Positions 19,120 to 29,259 of a stretch of DNA of 64,000 nucleotides are shown here, in pieces. The translations under genes and the position numbers were made by a program. Numbering within the stretch: the first letter of the stretch is position 1; the number at the start of each line of letters is the position of its first letter. The notes beneath the pieces are model-generated. The model was not told the origin of the DNA, did no database searches, and saw only the letters and a list, made by a program, of their open reading frames with translations. Source of the stretch: UBA8949 sp942493365 (lineage in GTDB: Bacteria > Bacillota > Clostridia > Saccharofermentanales > UBA5734); contig OW818697.1 in assembly GCA_942493365.1 (NCBI GenBank), positions 1,240,001-1,304,000 on the forward strand, written 5' to 3'.

Positions 19120-22100
19120 GTGACGTCATTTGCTCACCTCCACCTGCACACCGAATACAGCCTGCTCGACGGCGCCATCCGCCTCAAGGACCTGCCCGAT
19201 CGGCTGGCCGAGTTGGGTATGACAGCCTGCGCCATCACCGACCACGGCGTGATGTACGGCATTATCGATTTTTATGTTGAGCTCAAGAAGAAGGGCATCA
19301 AGCCGATTCTCGGCTGTGAGGTCTATGTCGCGCCGCGCGGCCGCACCGACAAAGAGGCCGGCCTGGACAAGGAACCGGCGCATCTGATCCTGCTGGCCGA
19401 AAACGAGGTCGGCTACCGCAACCTGATGAAACTGGTCTCGGCCGGTTTTACCGAGGGCTTCTACTACCGACCGCGCATTGACCGCGACCTGCTGCGCCAG
19501 CACTGCGAGGGACTAATCGGGCTGTCCGCTTGCCTGGGCGGCGAGGTGGCGCAGGCAATTATGAACCAAGGTGTGGCTCGGGCCACCGAGGTTGCCGGCC
19601 AGTTGGACGAGATCTTTGGTCGCGACAATTTCTTTCTCGAGCTGCAGTCCAACCAACTGCCCGACCAGACGCTGGTCAACAGCGGGCTGATCCAGATTAG
19701 CCAGGCGACCGGCATTCCGCTGGTGGCCACCAACGACTGCCACTATCTGCGCAAGGAAGACGCCAAATCACACGAAGTCCTGCTGTGTATGCAGACCGGC
19801 AAACGCATGAGCGACACCGACCGCATGCGTTTCGAAACCGAGGAATTTTACGTCAAATCGCCCGAGGAAATGGCTGCGGCCTTCGCCGCCGTGCCCGAAG
19901 CCGTCACCAACGCCGGCCGCATCGCCGACCGCTGCAACGTGGAGTTGGATTTCGACCACATCCACTTGCCGGTCTTCGAGGCCCCGTCTGGTCTGACCAA
20001 TGTCGATTACCTGCTCAAGCTCTGCCAGGACGGGCTCAACGACCGACTGGCCATTCCCCGCCAACTGCCGCGTCAGGAGTATGATCGTCGCCTCGAATAT
20101 GAGCTGTCGGTCATCAACAGCATGGGCTTTACCGATTACTATTTGATCGTCTGGGACTTCATCCGCTTTGCCCACAGCAAGCAGATCATGGTCGGGCCGG
20201 GCCGTGGTTCGGGTGCCGGTTCGCTGGCCGCCTGGTGCCTCGGCATTACCAACATCGACCCCTTGCAGTATGCGTTGCTCTTCGAACGTTTTCTCAATGC
20301 CGAGCGAGTCAGCATGCCGGACTTCGACATCGACTTTTGCTACGAGCGCCGCCCGGAAGTCATCGACTACGTCACCGAAAAGTACGGTCAGGACCGCGTG
20401 GCGCAGGTTATTACCTTCGGCACCCTGGCCGCGCGCGCCTGCATTCGCGATGTCGCTCGCGCCCTCGACGTGCCCTATGCCGAGACTGACCGCATCGCCA
20501 AACTGATCCCGCAGGCCCTGGGCATCACGCTGCAAAAAGCCATCGACACCACACCCGAGCTACGGCAAGAGTACGAGCAAAACCCGATTATGCACGAGGT
20601 GCTGGACACCGCCATGCGCTTTGAGGGCATGCCCCGCCACGCCTCAACCCACGCCGCCGGCGTCATCATTTCCAGCCAGCCGCTAACCGATCTGGCACCG
20701 CTGTCCAAAAACGAAGACGCCATCGTCGTGCAGTTTGCCAAGAACAACGTTGAGAAGATCGGCCTCTTGAAATTCGACTTCCTCGGCCTGCGCACGCTGA
20801 CTGTGCTGCGCGATACGGCCGAAATGGCCCTGAAAAACCACGGCGCGGTCATCGATTTCGACCGCCTGCCCATGGACGACCCAGCGGTCTTCGCCATGAT
20901 CAGCGAGGGCAACACCGATGGCGTCTTCCAATTGGAAAGCAACGGCATGACCAGCTTTATGAAAGAATTGCGCCCGGAATCGCTGGAAGATATCATCGCC
21001 GGCATATCACTCTACCGCCCCGGCCCGATGGAGCAAATTCCCCGTTATGTGGCCGCCAAGCACGACCACAGCAAGATCCGTTACGACCACCCGCTCTTGG
21101 AGCCGATTCTCAATGTGACTTACGGCTGCATCGTCTACCAGGAGCAGGTCATGCAGATCGTGCGCGACCTGGCCGGCTTTTCCATGGGCCAGTCGGACAA
21201 TGTGCGGCGTGCCATGTCCAAGAAAAAACCAGCCGAGCTGGCCAAATACAAGACGCTGTTTCTCCAGGGAGGTGTGGATGAGAAGGGCCGCCCCGTGCCC
21301 GGCGCCATCGCCCGCGGCGTCAGCCTGGAGGTTGCCAGCAAGATCTTCGAGGACGTCATGGCCTTCGCCGGCTATGCTTTTAATAAGAGCCACGCCGCCG
21401 CTTACGCCGTCGTCGCCTACGACACGGCCTGGCTCAAGTGCCACTATCCGGTCGAATTTATGGCCGCCATGCTCAACAGCTACCTGGGCAGTCTGAGCGA
21501 GGCTGCCCGCTATGTGCATGTCTGCAAGACCATGAACATCAAGGTGCTGCCGCCCGATGTCAACCTCAGCGACACCCGTTTCACCACCGAAAACGGCCAG
21601 ATCCGTTTTGCCCTGGCCGCGGTCAAAAACGTCGGCGAGGCGGCCATTCGCCACCTGATCAACGAACGTCGGCAAAACGGGCCATTTGCCAGCTACGGCG
21701 ACTTCCTGCGCCGCCTCAACGAGGGTGACCTCAATCGCAAAATGATTGAGAGCCTGATCCGTTCGTCGGCGCTCGACAGCTTTGCCATCGCCCGCTCCAA
21801 ACTGATTGCCGTACTCGAGCCTTTCTCCAACCAACTGGCTAACGCGCGGAAGCAGAACATGGAGGGCCAGATGTCGCTGTTTGAGCTGGGCTCCAACCCC
21901 GAGCCGCTCAACGCTGAGCCGGATTACCCCAGGCTACCCGAGTTTGATCCGCCCGAACTGCTGGCGATGGAAAAAGAAATGCTGGGGCTGTACGTCACCG
22001 GTCACCCGCTTGACGAATACGACCAGGCCATCCTCAAGCTGACCACGCTCGACAGCTCGGCCTTTGCCGACCTGGCCGTCGACGGCGAGGAGGCCAACGA

Positions 22101-22731
22101 GCGCGTCGCCACCCCGGCCGCCGACGGCGACCGCGTGATCATGGCTGGCATGCTGGCGGGTCGCAAAAACAAAACCACCAAAAACAACGATCTGATGAGC
22201 TTTTTGACCATTGAGGATCTCTATGGTCAGTACGAAGTGCTGGTTTTCCCCAAGGTGCTGGCTGCCAGCGCCGCGCTGCTGAACGGCGGCAACGTGCTGC
22301 TGATCGGCGGTCGTCTGAGCATGCGCGAGGACGACAAGCCCAAGCTGGTGGCCGAGCAGATCGCCGTCCTCGACAAGGCCGCTGTCAAGCTGCCGGCCGG
22401 CTTTGACTTCCGTCCCGGCAGCGCGAAGCAAAATAGCAAGCGCCCAAACCCGCCGCCGCCAACGATCGTCAATAGCGAATCTGACGAACCAGCAGTATCC
22501 AAGGACGAACGAACCCTGGCCATCCGCTACATGGGCAAAGCCAATGATGCTGGCTACAAGCGCCTGATGGCCATGCTGCAGTATTTCCACGGCAACACAC
22601 CGGTCAGCATTTTCCTGCCGGCAGCCAACAAGAATTACAAACTGCCACCAGACTGCTGGATTGAACTCACCAACGAAACCTTGCGCCAGTTGGCCGACCG
22701 CTACGGGGCGGACAACCTGGCCATACTTTAA
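19120..22731 (+). CDS. dnaE: DNA polymerase III subunit alpha
   Basis: Replicative polymerase of the DnaE1 type, 1203 residues. The PHP domain opens with HLHTEYSLLDGA; the catalytic acidic triad region includes PDFDIDF near residues 400-405; GPGRGSGAGSL and FAGYAFNKSHAAAYA are strongly conserved polymerase motifs. A helix-hairpin-helix region lies at about 840-890 and an OB domain at about 1000-1080 (VIMAGMLAGRK through YEVLVFPKVL). It starts at a GTG with GAGG eight bases upstream. There is no polC in the window. Confidence 0.97.
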   Translation: MTSFAHLHLHTEYSLLDGAIRLKDLPDRLAELGMTACAITDHGVMYGIIDFYVELKKKGIKPILGCEVYVAPRGRTDKEAGLDKEPAHLILLAENEVGYRNLMKLVSAGFTEGFYYRPRIDRDLLRQHCEGLIGLSACLGGEVAQAIMNQGVARATEVAGQLDEIFGRDNFFLELQSNQLPDQTLVNSGLIQISQATGIPLVATNDCHYLRKEDAKSHEVLLCMQTGKRMSDTDRMRFETEEFYVKSPEEMAAAFAAVPEAVTNAGRIADRCNVELDFDHIHLPVFEAPSGLTNVDYLLKLCQDGLNDRLAIPRQLPRQEYDRRLEYELSVINSMGFTDYYLIVWDFIRFAHSKQIMVGPGRGSGAGSLAAWCLGITNIDPLQYALLFERFLNAERVSMPDFDIDFCYERRPEVIDYVTEKYGQDRVAQVITFGTLAARACIRDVARALDVPYAETDRIAKLIPQALGITLQKAIDTTPELRQEYEQNPIMHEVLDTAMRFEGMPRHASTHAAGVIISSQPLTDLAPLSKNEDAIVVQFAKNNVEKIGLLKFDFLGLRTLTVLRDTAEMALKNHGAVIDFDRLPMDDPAVFAMISEGNTDGVFQLESNGMTSFMKELRPESLEDIIAGISLYRPGPMEQIPRYVAAKHDHSKIRYDHPLLEPILNVTYGCIVYQEQVMQIVRDLAGFSMGQSDNVRRAMSKKKPAELAKYKTLFLQGGVDEKGRPVPGAIARGVSLEVASKIFEDVMAFAGYAFNKSHAAAYAVVAYDTAWLKCHYPVEFMAAMLNSYLGSLSEAARYVHVCKTMNIKVLPPDVNLSDTRFTTENGQIRFALAAVKNVGEAAIRHLINERRQNGPFASYGDFLRRLNEGDLNRKMIESLIRSSALDSFAIARSKLIAVLEPFSNQLANARKQNMEGQMSLFELGSNPEPLNAEPDYPRLPEFDPPELLAMEKEMLGLYVTGHPLDEYDQAILKLTTLDSSAFADLAVDGEEANERVATPAADGDRVIMAGMLAGRKNKTTKNNDLMSFLTIEDLYGQYEVLVFPKVLAASAALLNGGNVLLIGGRLSMREDDKPKLVAEQIAVLDKAAVKLPAGFDFRPGSAKQNSKRPNPPPPTIVNSESDEPAVSKDERTLAIRYMGKANDAGYKRLMAMLQYFHGNTPVSIFLPAANKNYKLPPDCWIELTNETLRQLADRYGADNLAIL

Positions 22732-22764
22732 TTATCTCGGTTCAAGAATCAGGAGGGTAGATTG

Positions 22765-23739
22765 ATGAGTGTGTTGATTGTGGACAACGACCCTGCTGTT
22801 ATACAATCGATCAGCGAAATTTTGAACGATTACGATTTGCTGTTTGTGACAGATTTCTTCAAGGCAAAGGAGATTATCAGAAAGACATCGGGCATTGACT
22901 TGGTTTTATGCAATCGAGAAAATGTTGACTGCGACCAGATCGACATGGGTCTGGTATCGCTAGATTTCTTCTACATACCCTTAAACAGCACTGATCTTCG
23001 TAAACGAATCGAACTCCACTGTGATCTGGCCCATGCGCGATGGCGCTTGGAACAGCAGGGTCAAAATATAAATGCCTTGATCCAGGAAAGCACCCGTGAA
23101 CATATCCTTGCGCGAGACATCACGATCCATGCGCTGGTCAGCTTGCTTGAAATCCGCAATATTGAATCCAGCAAGCACACCCTGCGAGCGCAAATGATGA
23201 TGCAAGCTCTTGGGGAGCAACTGAAAACCCTGGATGAATACCGCGAACTGATGACGCCTGGCCTGTTGGCTGAGCTTTTCGACACGGTACCACTGCATGA
23301 TATCGGCAAGGTGGGTATCCCGGACAACATCCTGCTCAAGCCCGGCAAACTGACCGAAGATGAATTTGAAATTATCAAAAAGCACACGACCATGGGAGTT
23401 GCGGCGTTTAAGGAGGGATGTGCCGGTAAAAAAAGCCCATCATTCATCATGACGGCGCTGGATATCATCGGGACCCATCATGAGAAATTTGACGGCACCG
23501 GCTATCCAGCCGGGCTGAAAGGACAGGCGATTCCGTTGGCTGGCCGAATGATGGCGATCATTGATGTTTATGATGCGTTGGTCAACCAGAGGGTCTATAA
23601 AACCGCTTTTCCGCATGAGATGGCTATACAAATCATCAACAAAGAGAGCGGTCTTCATTTTGATCCGGTCATTGTCGGCGCTTTTATGGGCATAGTCAGT
23701 CAAATGCAAGCGATCCAGAGTCAATTCGCTCAACCCTGA
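22765..23739 (+). CDS. HD-GYP domain protein with degenerate receiver
   Basis: Receiver-like domain (1-115), a coiled linker and an HD-GYP domain (about 120-320), the c-di-GMP phosphodiesterase fold. The enzymatic part has LHDIGKVGIP, GTHHEKFDGTGYP and DVYDALVNQRVYK. The receiver keeps the acidic pocket start (VDNDPA) but the phospho-acceptor aspartate is replaced by asparagine (N50 in LVLCN), exactly where its paralogue at 25208 has D50. It probably cannot be phosphorylated there. The start is ATG 22765 with AGGAGGG upstream; an overlapping TTG at 22762 is less likely. Confidence 0.9.
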   Translation: MSVLIVDNDPAVIQSISEILNDYDLLFVTDFFKAKEIIRKTSGIDLVLCNRENVDCDQIDMGLVSLDFFYIPLNSTDLRKRIELHCDLAHARWRLEQQGQNINALIQESTREHILARDITIHALVSLLEIRNIESSKHTLRAQMMMQALGEQLKTLDEYRELMTPGLLAELFDTVPLHDIGKVGIPDNILLKPGKLTEDEFEIIKKHTTMGVAAFKEGCAGKKSPSFIMTALDIIGTHHEKFDGTGYPAGLKGQAIPLAGRMMAIIDVYDALVNQRVYKTAFPHEMAIQIINKESGLHFDPVIVGAFMGIVSQMQAIQSQFAQP

Positions 23740-23876
23740 CTTGAAGCCGCCACGGACACGGAGTTGATATTGAATATGCGCGGGTGTAAAATAAAAAAAT
23801 AACAACTCATTTTGACACGGTAAAATATCAGGGTAGTTTTGACGTTTAATGTTAATTAATACCGAGGTTCAAAGAG

Positions 23877-25178
23877 ATGGTTAAAAAAACAACGACAAGC
23901 CTTATCAAAACGCCTTTTTTGCTGGTTCTGGTTATTTGTTACGCTCTCTTGGTCGCTTGCTCAAACTCCACCCCGGAATCGACAAAAACCACTTGCACAC
24001 TTGATTTTCGAATTACCTGGACGGATTATTCCGGCCGCGGTGTCGCCATCAGTAAAATTGTTGAAAATTACAATGATGAGTACAGCGATGACTGTACTAT
24101 TTTAATGATCGGCGGCGATGAAGATCAGGCAACGATAGAGCAAATGCTGACCACAAGCAGCGAAACGATTTTGATGCTGCCCTATCGTTATGTCCAATAC
24201 TTTGGCGATCGAAGTTTATTGGTCGATCTGACCGACGAATTTTCTGACGCCGAAACGATTTTTTACCCCAGCATCTGGGACCTCGCGACGGTCGACGATC
24301 AGACCTTTGGCATACCCTGGCTGGGGCATTCGATGGGGTTAATTTACAATCAGGATTTGCTGGAAGCGGCAGGGGTTGATCCGCTTTCGATTGTCAGCCT
24401 TGAGTCTCTGCTGGCAGCGATTGAACAGGTCGAAAGTCGCACCGAAGCCCAGGGCATCGGCCTGGTGGGTGCCGATAGCAACGATGTGTCCTGGATGGTC
24501 AACCAGTTTATTGATGGTTTTGGCTCCAGCCTGGTCAATGACGACGGCACAGCAGTGACCATTAACAACGACCAGTCGAGGGCTGCGCTGGATTTTTATA
24601 AAAATGTTCTGGGGCCGCATGCCCAGTCAACCTGGCTCGACGATACCGGCACCGAAGTCATGACCGCCTTCCGCAATCAGCTTGTGGCCTTCGAAATTCA
24701 GGGGATCTGGGGTGTCACGGATATTCAGAAAAATGGCTCGCCCTTTCATACCGGCGTTATAGCCCTGGAAGACATCGGACTGAAAGCCGAAGTCGGGCCG
24801 ATGATGCTGGCCATCCCGGCTAACATGAGTCTGGAAAATCAGGCGGCTGCCAAGACTTTCATCCGCTATCTGATTTCCAAGCCAGCGCAGGAAAGCATTA
24901 TGAATGGTGAATACAGTATTGAACATGATGCTTACTACCCCTTCCGCACGCCGATCCGGGTCGATATGGCTGACAGTCAGATTTTTAAGAGCTATCCGGA
25001 TTATCTGGTTTTTGTTGAAGGCTTCCGCAACCCCAGTATCGATGTGCCGGTACCGGCCTGGCAGACCGTTAAAGAACAGTTTTACGAGCCTGGTTTACAT
25101 CGGGTTATGACGGGTGAATTGGCTATTTCGGACTTCCTGGCGCAAATTGAAATCGAGGGTAACCGTGTCTTGAACTAA
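23877..25178 (+). CDS. Orphan extracellular solute-binding lipoprotein
   Basis: A 433-residue family-1 solute-binding protein. A signal peptide ends in the lipobox LLVAC near residue 25, so it is a membrane-tethered lipoprotein. Body motifs such as IPWLGHSMGLIYNQDLLEAAG and the AAKTFIRYL segment are typical of sugar or oligosaccharide binding proteins. There are no permease or ATPase genes; instead it lies between two HD-GYP regulators and a hybrid kinase. I infer a sensing role, possibly presenting ligand to the kinase. GAGG precedes the ATG by nine bases. Confidence 0.88.
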   Translation: MVKKTTTSLIKTPFLLVLVICYALLVACSNSTPESTKTTCTLDFRITWTDYSGRGVAISKIVENYNDEYSDDCTILMIGGDEDQATIEQMLTTSSETILMLPYRYVQYFGDRSLLVDLTDEFSDAETIFYPSIWDLATVDDQTFGIPWLGHSMGLIYNQDLLEAAGVDPLSIVSLESLLAAIEQVESRTEAQGIGLVGADSNDVSWMVNQFIDGFGSSLVNDDGTAVTINNDQSRAALDFYKNVLGPHAQSTWLDDTGTEVMTAFRNQLVAFEIQGIWGVTDIQKNGSPFHTGVIALEDIGLKAEVGPMMLAIPANMSLENQAAAKTFIRYLISKPAQESIMNGEYSIEHDAYYPFRTPIRVDMADSQIFKSYPDYLVFVEGFRNPSIDVPVPAWQTVKEQFYEPGLHRVMTGELAISDFLAQIEIEGNRVLN

Positions 25179-25207
25179 AAATCATAAATGAAGGGCAGGC
25201 TGTGTAA

Positions 25208-26275
25208 ATGAAAGTGCTGATTGTTGACGATTCGAAGACCGACATCATGGTCATCAGCAATATGCTGAAAGATTACGACATCCAGGTAGCGTATGACGGT
25301 GTGGAGGCAATGGAAATCATTGAACATGACCCGGACATCGACATCATGATCCTCGATCTGAATATGCCTAAAATGAATGGCTTTGAGGTGCTGGCTGCCA
25401 TCAAGGACAACCCCGAGTATCAAAAAATAGCCACGGTGATCCTGACCAACTATGATGAAATTGACAACGAGATCCGTGGTCTGGACCTTGGCGCGATGGA
25501 CTATATCCGTAAACCGCTCAATATCCGGGCGCTGCGTAAGCGTATTGAGCTGCACAGCAATCTGTTGATCGCTCGCAACAATCTCGAGCAGCAAAATGTC
25601 ATCCTTGAGCGGGCGGTCAAGGCACGGACCAAGGAATGCAACCTGACCCGCGATGTGACCATCCAAGCCTTGGTCGGCTTGCTGGAAATCCGAAACATCG
25701 AATCCAGCAATCATTGCAGCCGCACCCAGTCAATGATGCTGGCCATGTGTGAGCAGTTAAAAATCAAAGAAAACTACCGCAGCATCCTGACCCCCGACTA
25801 CATCACGGAACTCTACAACACGGCACCCCTGCATGACATCGGCAAGGTCGGCATTCCGGACAGCATCCTGCTCAAGCCCGGCAAGCTGACAACGGAAGAG
25901 TTTGAGTTCATGAAAAAACACACGGTTTTCGGCGTGGAAGCATTACAGCATGCTGGTCGCGAAGCCAGCAACCTGTCCTTTATCCGGACGGCCATCGAAA
26001 TTGTCGGATCGCATCACGAGAAATTTAACGGTATGGGTTATCCCTATGGACTCAAGGGTAAGGAAATCCCGTTGGCTGGGCGCTTAATGGCGATCATAGA
26101 TGTTTATGATGCCTTAGTCAATGAACGCGTCTACAAGTCAGCCTATTCACATGAGGCTGCCATGGAAATAATCACCAGCCAGAGTGAAGGTCATTTCGAC
26201 CCGGAGATTGTCGCGGTCTTTTTCAGCATGGAAGATGACATCATAGCGATCAGCGATAAATATCGGCAGACATGA
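25208..26275 (+). CDS. Response regulator with HD-GYP phosphodiesterase domain
   Basis: A complete receiver (1-120) with the acidic pair in IVDDSK, phospho-acceptor D50 in MILDLNMP, the threonine in VILTNY and lysine in YIRKPLN, followed by a coiled linker and an HD-GYP domain (about 150-350; LHDIGKVGIP, GSHHEKFNGMGYP, DVYDALVNERVYK). It should hydrolyse cyclic di-GMP under control of phosphorylation. The stop overlaps the start of the downstream hybrid kinase by ATGA, so the kinase is its likely partner. It is clearly a paralogue of the protein at 22765. Confidence 0.93.
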   Translation: MKVLIVDDSKTDIMVISNMLKDYDIQVAYDGVEAMEIIEHDPDIDIMILDLNMPKMNGFEVLAAIKDNPEYQKIATVILTNYDEIDNEIRGLDLGAMDYIRKPLNIRALRKRIELHSNLLIARNNLEQQNVILERAVKARTKECNLTRDVTIQALVGLLEIRNIESSNHCSRTQSMMLAMCEQLKIKENYRSILTPDYITELYNTAPLHDIGKVGIPDSILLKPGKLTTEEFEFMKKHTVFGVEALQHAGREASNLSFIRTAIEIVGSHHEKFNGMGYPYGLKGKEIPLAGRLMAIIDVYDALVNERVYKSAYSHEAAMEIITSQSEGHFDPEIVAVFFSMEDDIIAISDKYRQT

Positions 26276-29175
26276 AACGCGCTGCTGTTCGTACCTTTTG
26301 CCTTTTGGCTTTGCTGGCGCTCTTGCTGTCCAACCCTGTAACTTTGGCTGCCACGACGAACACACTCGCCCTGACAGCGGCCGAAATGCAGTTCATCGAG
26401 CAGCACCCGGTTATCAAACTGGGCGTTGATCCGAAGTTTCTGCCTTACGAATTTTTTGACACCGATGGTGTTTACAAAGGTATCGCGGCTGACTATATTG
26501 AATTAATCAGGCAAAAAACCGGACTGCAAATGGTTCCGGCAGAAAATCTGACCTGGACCGAAGCCTATGAAAAAGCTGTCCGCAAAGAACTTGACGTGCT
26601 GCCCTGTGTCTCGAAAACCGCTGAACGGCAAGAATATTTTTCTTTTTCCAATGCCTATATCACCTTTCAAAGGGTTATCTTTGTCAGCAAAGACAACACC
26701 GATATTAATTCATTTGAAGATTTGTCCGGCGGCAGGGTCGCTGTACAGACCAACAGTTCCCATCACAGCTATTTAAAGGAGTATCCGGAAATTGAACTTA
26801 GTCTCTATCCGACCGTCGAAGCGGCTTTGCAGGCTGTGTCTGATGGTCAGGAGAAGGCGTTCGTCGGCAATCTCGCCACGTCCAGTTATTTGATTACCAA
26901 GGCCGGCATTACCAATCTTAAATACATCCCGATCGCGTCGGAAGAACCGCAATCATTGTATTTTGCGGTCAGAAACGACTGGCCTGAGCTGGTCGGCATC
27001 ATCAATAAAGCATTGACCAGCATTAGCGAAGCCGACAAGATTGCGATCAACAACAAGTGGATTGGCGTCACGGAAAACACCAATTATCAGGAAATCATTC
27101 GTATCGCCAGTCTGGTCGGCATAATCATAGCCGCCATGATGGTTGTCTCGATTTTCTGGATCATCAGACTCAAACGTGAAATCGTCAAACGTCAGAAAAC
27201 GCAGCTGGAACTGCGAGCGGCCAAGGAAGACGCCGAGCGATTTAACGAAACCAAATCGATGTTTCTGGCCAGGATGTCACATGAAATCCGGACGCCGCTC
27301 AATGCCATCATGGGTATGGCGTATCTGATCAGAAAAACCGAGCTTGATGAGACACAGACGATTTATATTGACAAATTAACCCAGGCCGCCCGTGACATGC
27401 TGGGGCTGATTAACGACATCCTGGATTTTTCTAAAATCGAGGCTGGTAAGATCGAAATTGAAAAAGTACCCTTCAATTTGGAAAAAACCGTTCAGCGGTT
27501 GATTAATATGATTTCTGTTAGTGTTGACAGCAAAAACCTCGAATTGCATTTGGAAATTGATCCGCAAATACCGGAGTCTTTGCTGGGTGATCCAGCCAGA
27601 ATTGAACAGATTTTACTCAACCTGTTGAGTAATGCCATCAAATTTACTGATGCGGGTTCGGTTCAGTTGACCGTGCAAATCGTTTCGCAAATCGACAAAA
27701 CCTATCGACTGGCGTTTCGGGTCAAAGATACCGGCATCGGCATGTCGCAAGAGCAGATCGCCCGTATTTTTCTACCCTTCGACCAAGGCGATTCCAGCAT
27801 CAACCGACGCTTTGGCGGCACCGGACTGGGGCTGTCCATCGTTAAAAGTTTGGTCTCGATGATGGACGGTACACTGGAGGTTGACAGCACTGTAGGTGAA
27901 GGTTCGTCATTTTTGATTGGTCTTGACTTTACAGCCATCAGTGTGGATGAAAATGCGGACAGCCGCAAACGTTCATCGGAGTGGTTTAAAAAAATTAGAG
28001 CTATCATATTCGATAAAAATGAAAGCGATCAGATAACAATCGCTGAATACCTGAAATCATTCGGCATTAAGTCATTATCGACTGATGTCGAAGCCGATGT
28101 CTTCAATCTGCTGACCGAAACCAATAATGACTCAACTTGGTTTTTTGACTTGGTGATCATTGATTATGCTACGCCCGAGGAGGATGTGGTTGATTTTTGT
28201 CGGCACGTGAAAGCTTTACAGACGGGCCGACCAACACCAGCCTTGCTGCTGATGGTGCCCATGGCCAAAGAAGACCTGATGGTCAGGCTCAAGCAGGAAG
28301 GCCTGGCCGCGATACTTGTTAAACCGATTATGCCATCGGCCTTGTTTGACAACATCATCGAACTGTTTGATATCGAAAAAATCGTTCAAACTGTGGCAGC
28401 CGCAGACCACGATGAAGTACGGACACCGCATCCCTATCATCTGTTATTGGTTGAGGACAACAAAACCAATCAGTACATCGCCCAGGTCATTCTCGAAAAT
28501 GCCGGATTCAAGGTGTCGATAGCGGACAATGGGCAAATCGGCTATGACAGCTTCAAAAACAACCCTGGGCTGTTTGACCTGATTTTGATGGATATCCAGA
28601 TGCCGGTTATGAATGGCTATCAGTCGGCTGATCTGATCAGGCAGCTTAATCGCGACATCCCCATCGTAGCCATGACGGCTGATGCGATCAGCGGCATCAA
28701 TGAAACCTGCCGGCAGCATGGCATCAATTATTATGTCAGCAAACCTTTCGAACCGGTGGAATTGATCGAAACGATCATGGAAATCTTGAAAGGCAAGCTG
28801 CCAGGCTATGCTGAGCCGCAGGCAGCCGCGGTTGATATCGTCCTGCTGGATGAGGCGGCTGGCCTGAAGCTGCTGGGCGGCGACCGGGCTATCTACCGTG
28901 AAATACTGAAGACCTATCGGGATGAGAACCTCGAAACCGGCGTAAATCTGCAAAAATACCTTGATACCGGCGATATCGAACAGGCTGTTCAGCTTGTGCA
29001 TCGAATTAAGAGTAGCTCCGGCAACATTGGCGCAGGGCAACTTTTTGAGGTGGCCTCGGGTTTGCAGTCAGCACTTCGTGACCGGAAAATGGTGGAAATT
29101 CCGGAACGTGTCAAAGCCTTTCAGGACATCCTGCAAAAATTGCTGTTCAGAATTGATGAAACTATCAATGAATAA
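26272..29175 (+). CDS. Hybrid sensor histidine kinase with solute-binding sensor, two receivers and HPt
   Basis: A 967-residue multi-step kinase. A signal peptide is followed by a family-3 solute-binding domain (about 35-275; FIEQHPVIKLGVDPKFLPYE), one transmembrane helix (about 281-303), HisKA with H337 in MSHEIRTPLN, HATPase (LLSNAIKFTDA, DTGIGMS, GGTGLGLSIV), receiver 1 (D631, acidic pocket partly changed), receiver 2 with D774 in LILMDIQMP, and an HPt domain with H910 in VHRIKSS. The layout is BvgS/EvgS-like. It probably phosphorylates the overlapping HD-GYP regulator. Confidence 0.95.
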   Translation: MKRAAVRTFCLLALLALLLSNPVTLAATTNTLALTAAEMQFIEQHPVIKLGVDPKFLPYEFFDTDGVYKGIAADYIELIRQKTGLQMVPAENLTWTEAYEKAVRKELDVLPCVSKTAERQEYFSFSNAYITFQRVIFVSKDNTDINSFEDLSGGRVAVQTNSSHHSYLKEYPEIELSLYPTVEAALQAVSDGQEKAFVGNLATSSYLITKAGITNLKYIPIASEEPQSLYFAVRNDWPELVGIINKALTSISEADKIAINNKWIGVTENTNYQEIIRIASLVGIIIAAMMVVSIFWIIRLKREIVKRQKTQLELRAAKEDAERFNETKSMFLARMSHEIRTPLNAIMGMAYLIRKTELDETQTIYIDKLTQAARDMLGLINDILDFSKIEAGKIEIEKVPFNLEKTVQRLINMISVSVDSKNLELHLEIDPQIPESLLGDPARIEQILLNLLSNAIKFTDAGSVQLTVQIVSQIDKTYRLAFRVKDTGIGMSQEQIARIFLPFDQGDSSINRRFGGTGLGLSIVKSLVSMMDGTLEVDSTVGEGSSFLIGLDFTAISVDENADSRKRSSEWFKKIRAIIFDKNESDQITIAEYLKSFGIKSLSTDVEADVFNLLTETNNDSTWFFDLVIIDYATPEEDVVDFCRHVKALQTGRPTPALLLMVPMAKEDLMVRLKQEGLAAILVKPIMPSALFDNIIELFDIEKIVQTVAAADHDEVRTPHPYHLLLVEDNKTNQYIAQVILENAGFKVSIADNGQIGYDSFKNNPGLFDLILMDIQMPVMNGYQSADLIRQLNRDIPIVAMTADAISGINETCRQHGINYYVSKPFEPVELIETIMEILKGKLPGYAEPQAAAVDIVLLDEAAGLKLLGGDRAIYREILKTYRDENLETGVNLQKYLDTGDIEQAVQLVHRIKSSSGNIGAGQLFEVASGLQSALRDRKMVEIPERVKAFQDILQKLLFRIDETINE

Positions 29176-29188
29176 AGTGAAATTCCTG

Positions 29189-29217
29189 TTGCCTGACAAC
29201 CTCATTCGAAATATAAT
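29189..29217 (+). promoter_or_regulatory. Promoter of pfkA
   Basis: TTGCCT (29189-29194), 17-base spacer and TATAAT (29212-29217), ahead of pfkA. Confidence 0.7.
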
Positions 29218-29259
29218 GAAAAAGCAAAATCTTGACTTTAATGAATGAGGAAACAAAAA

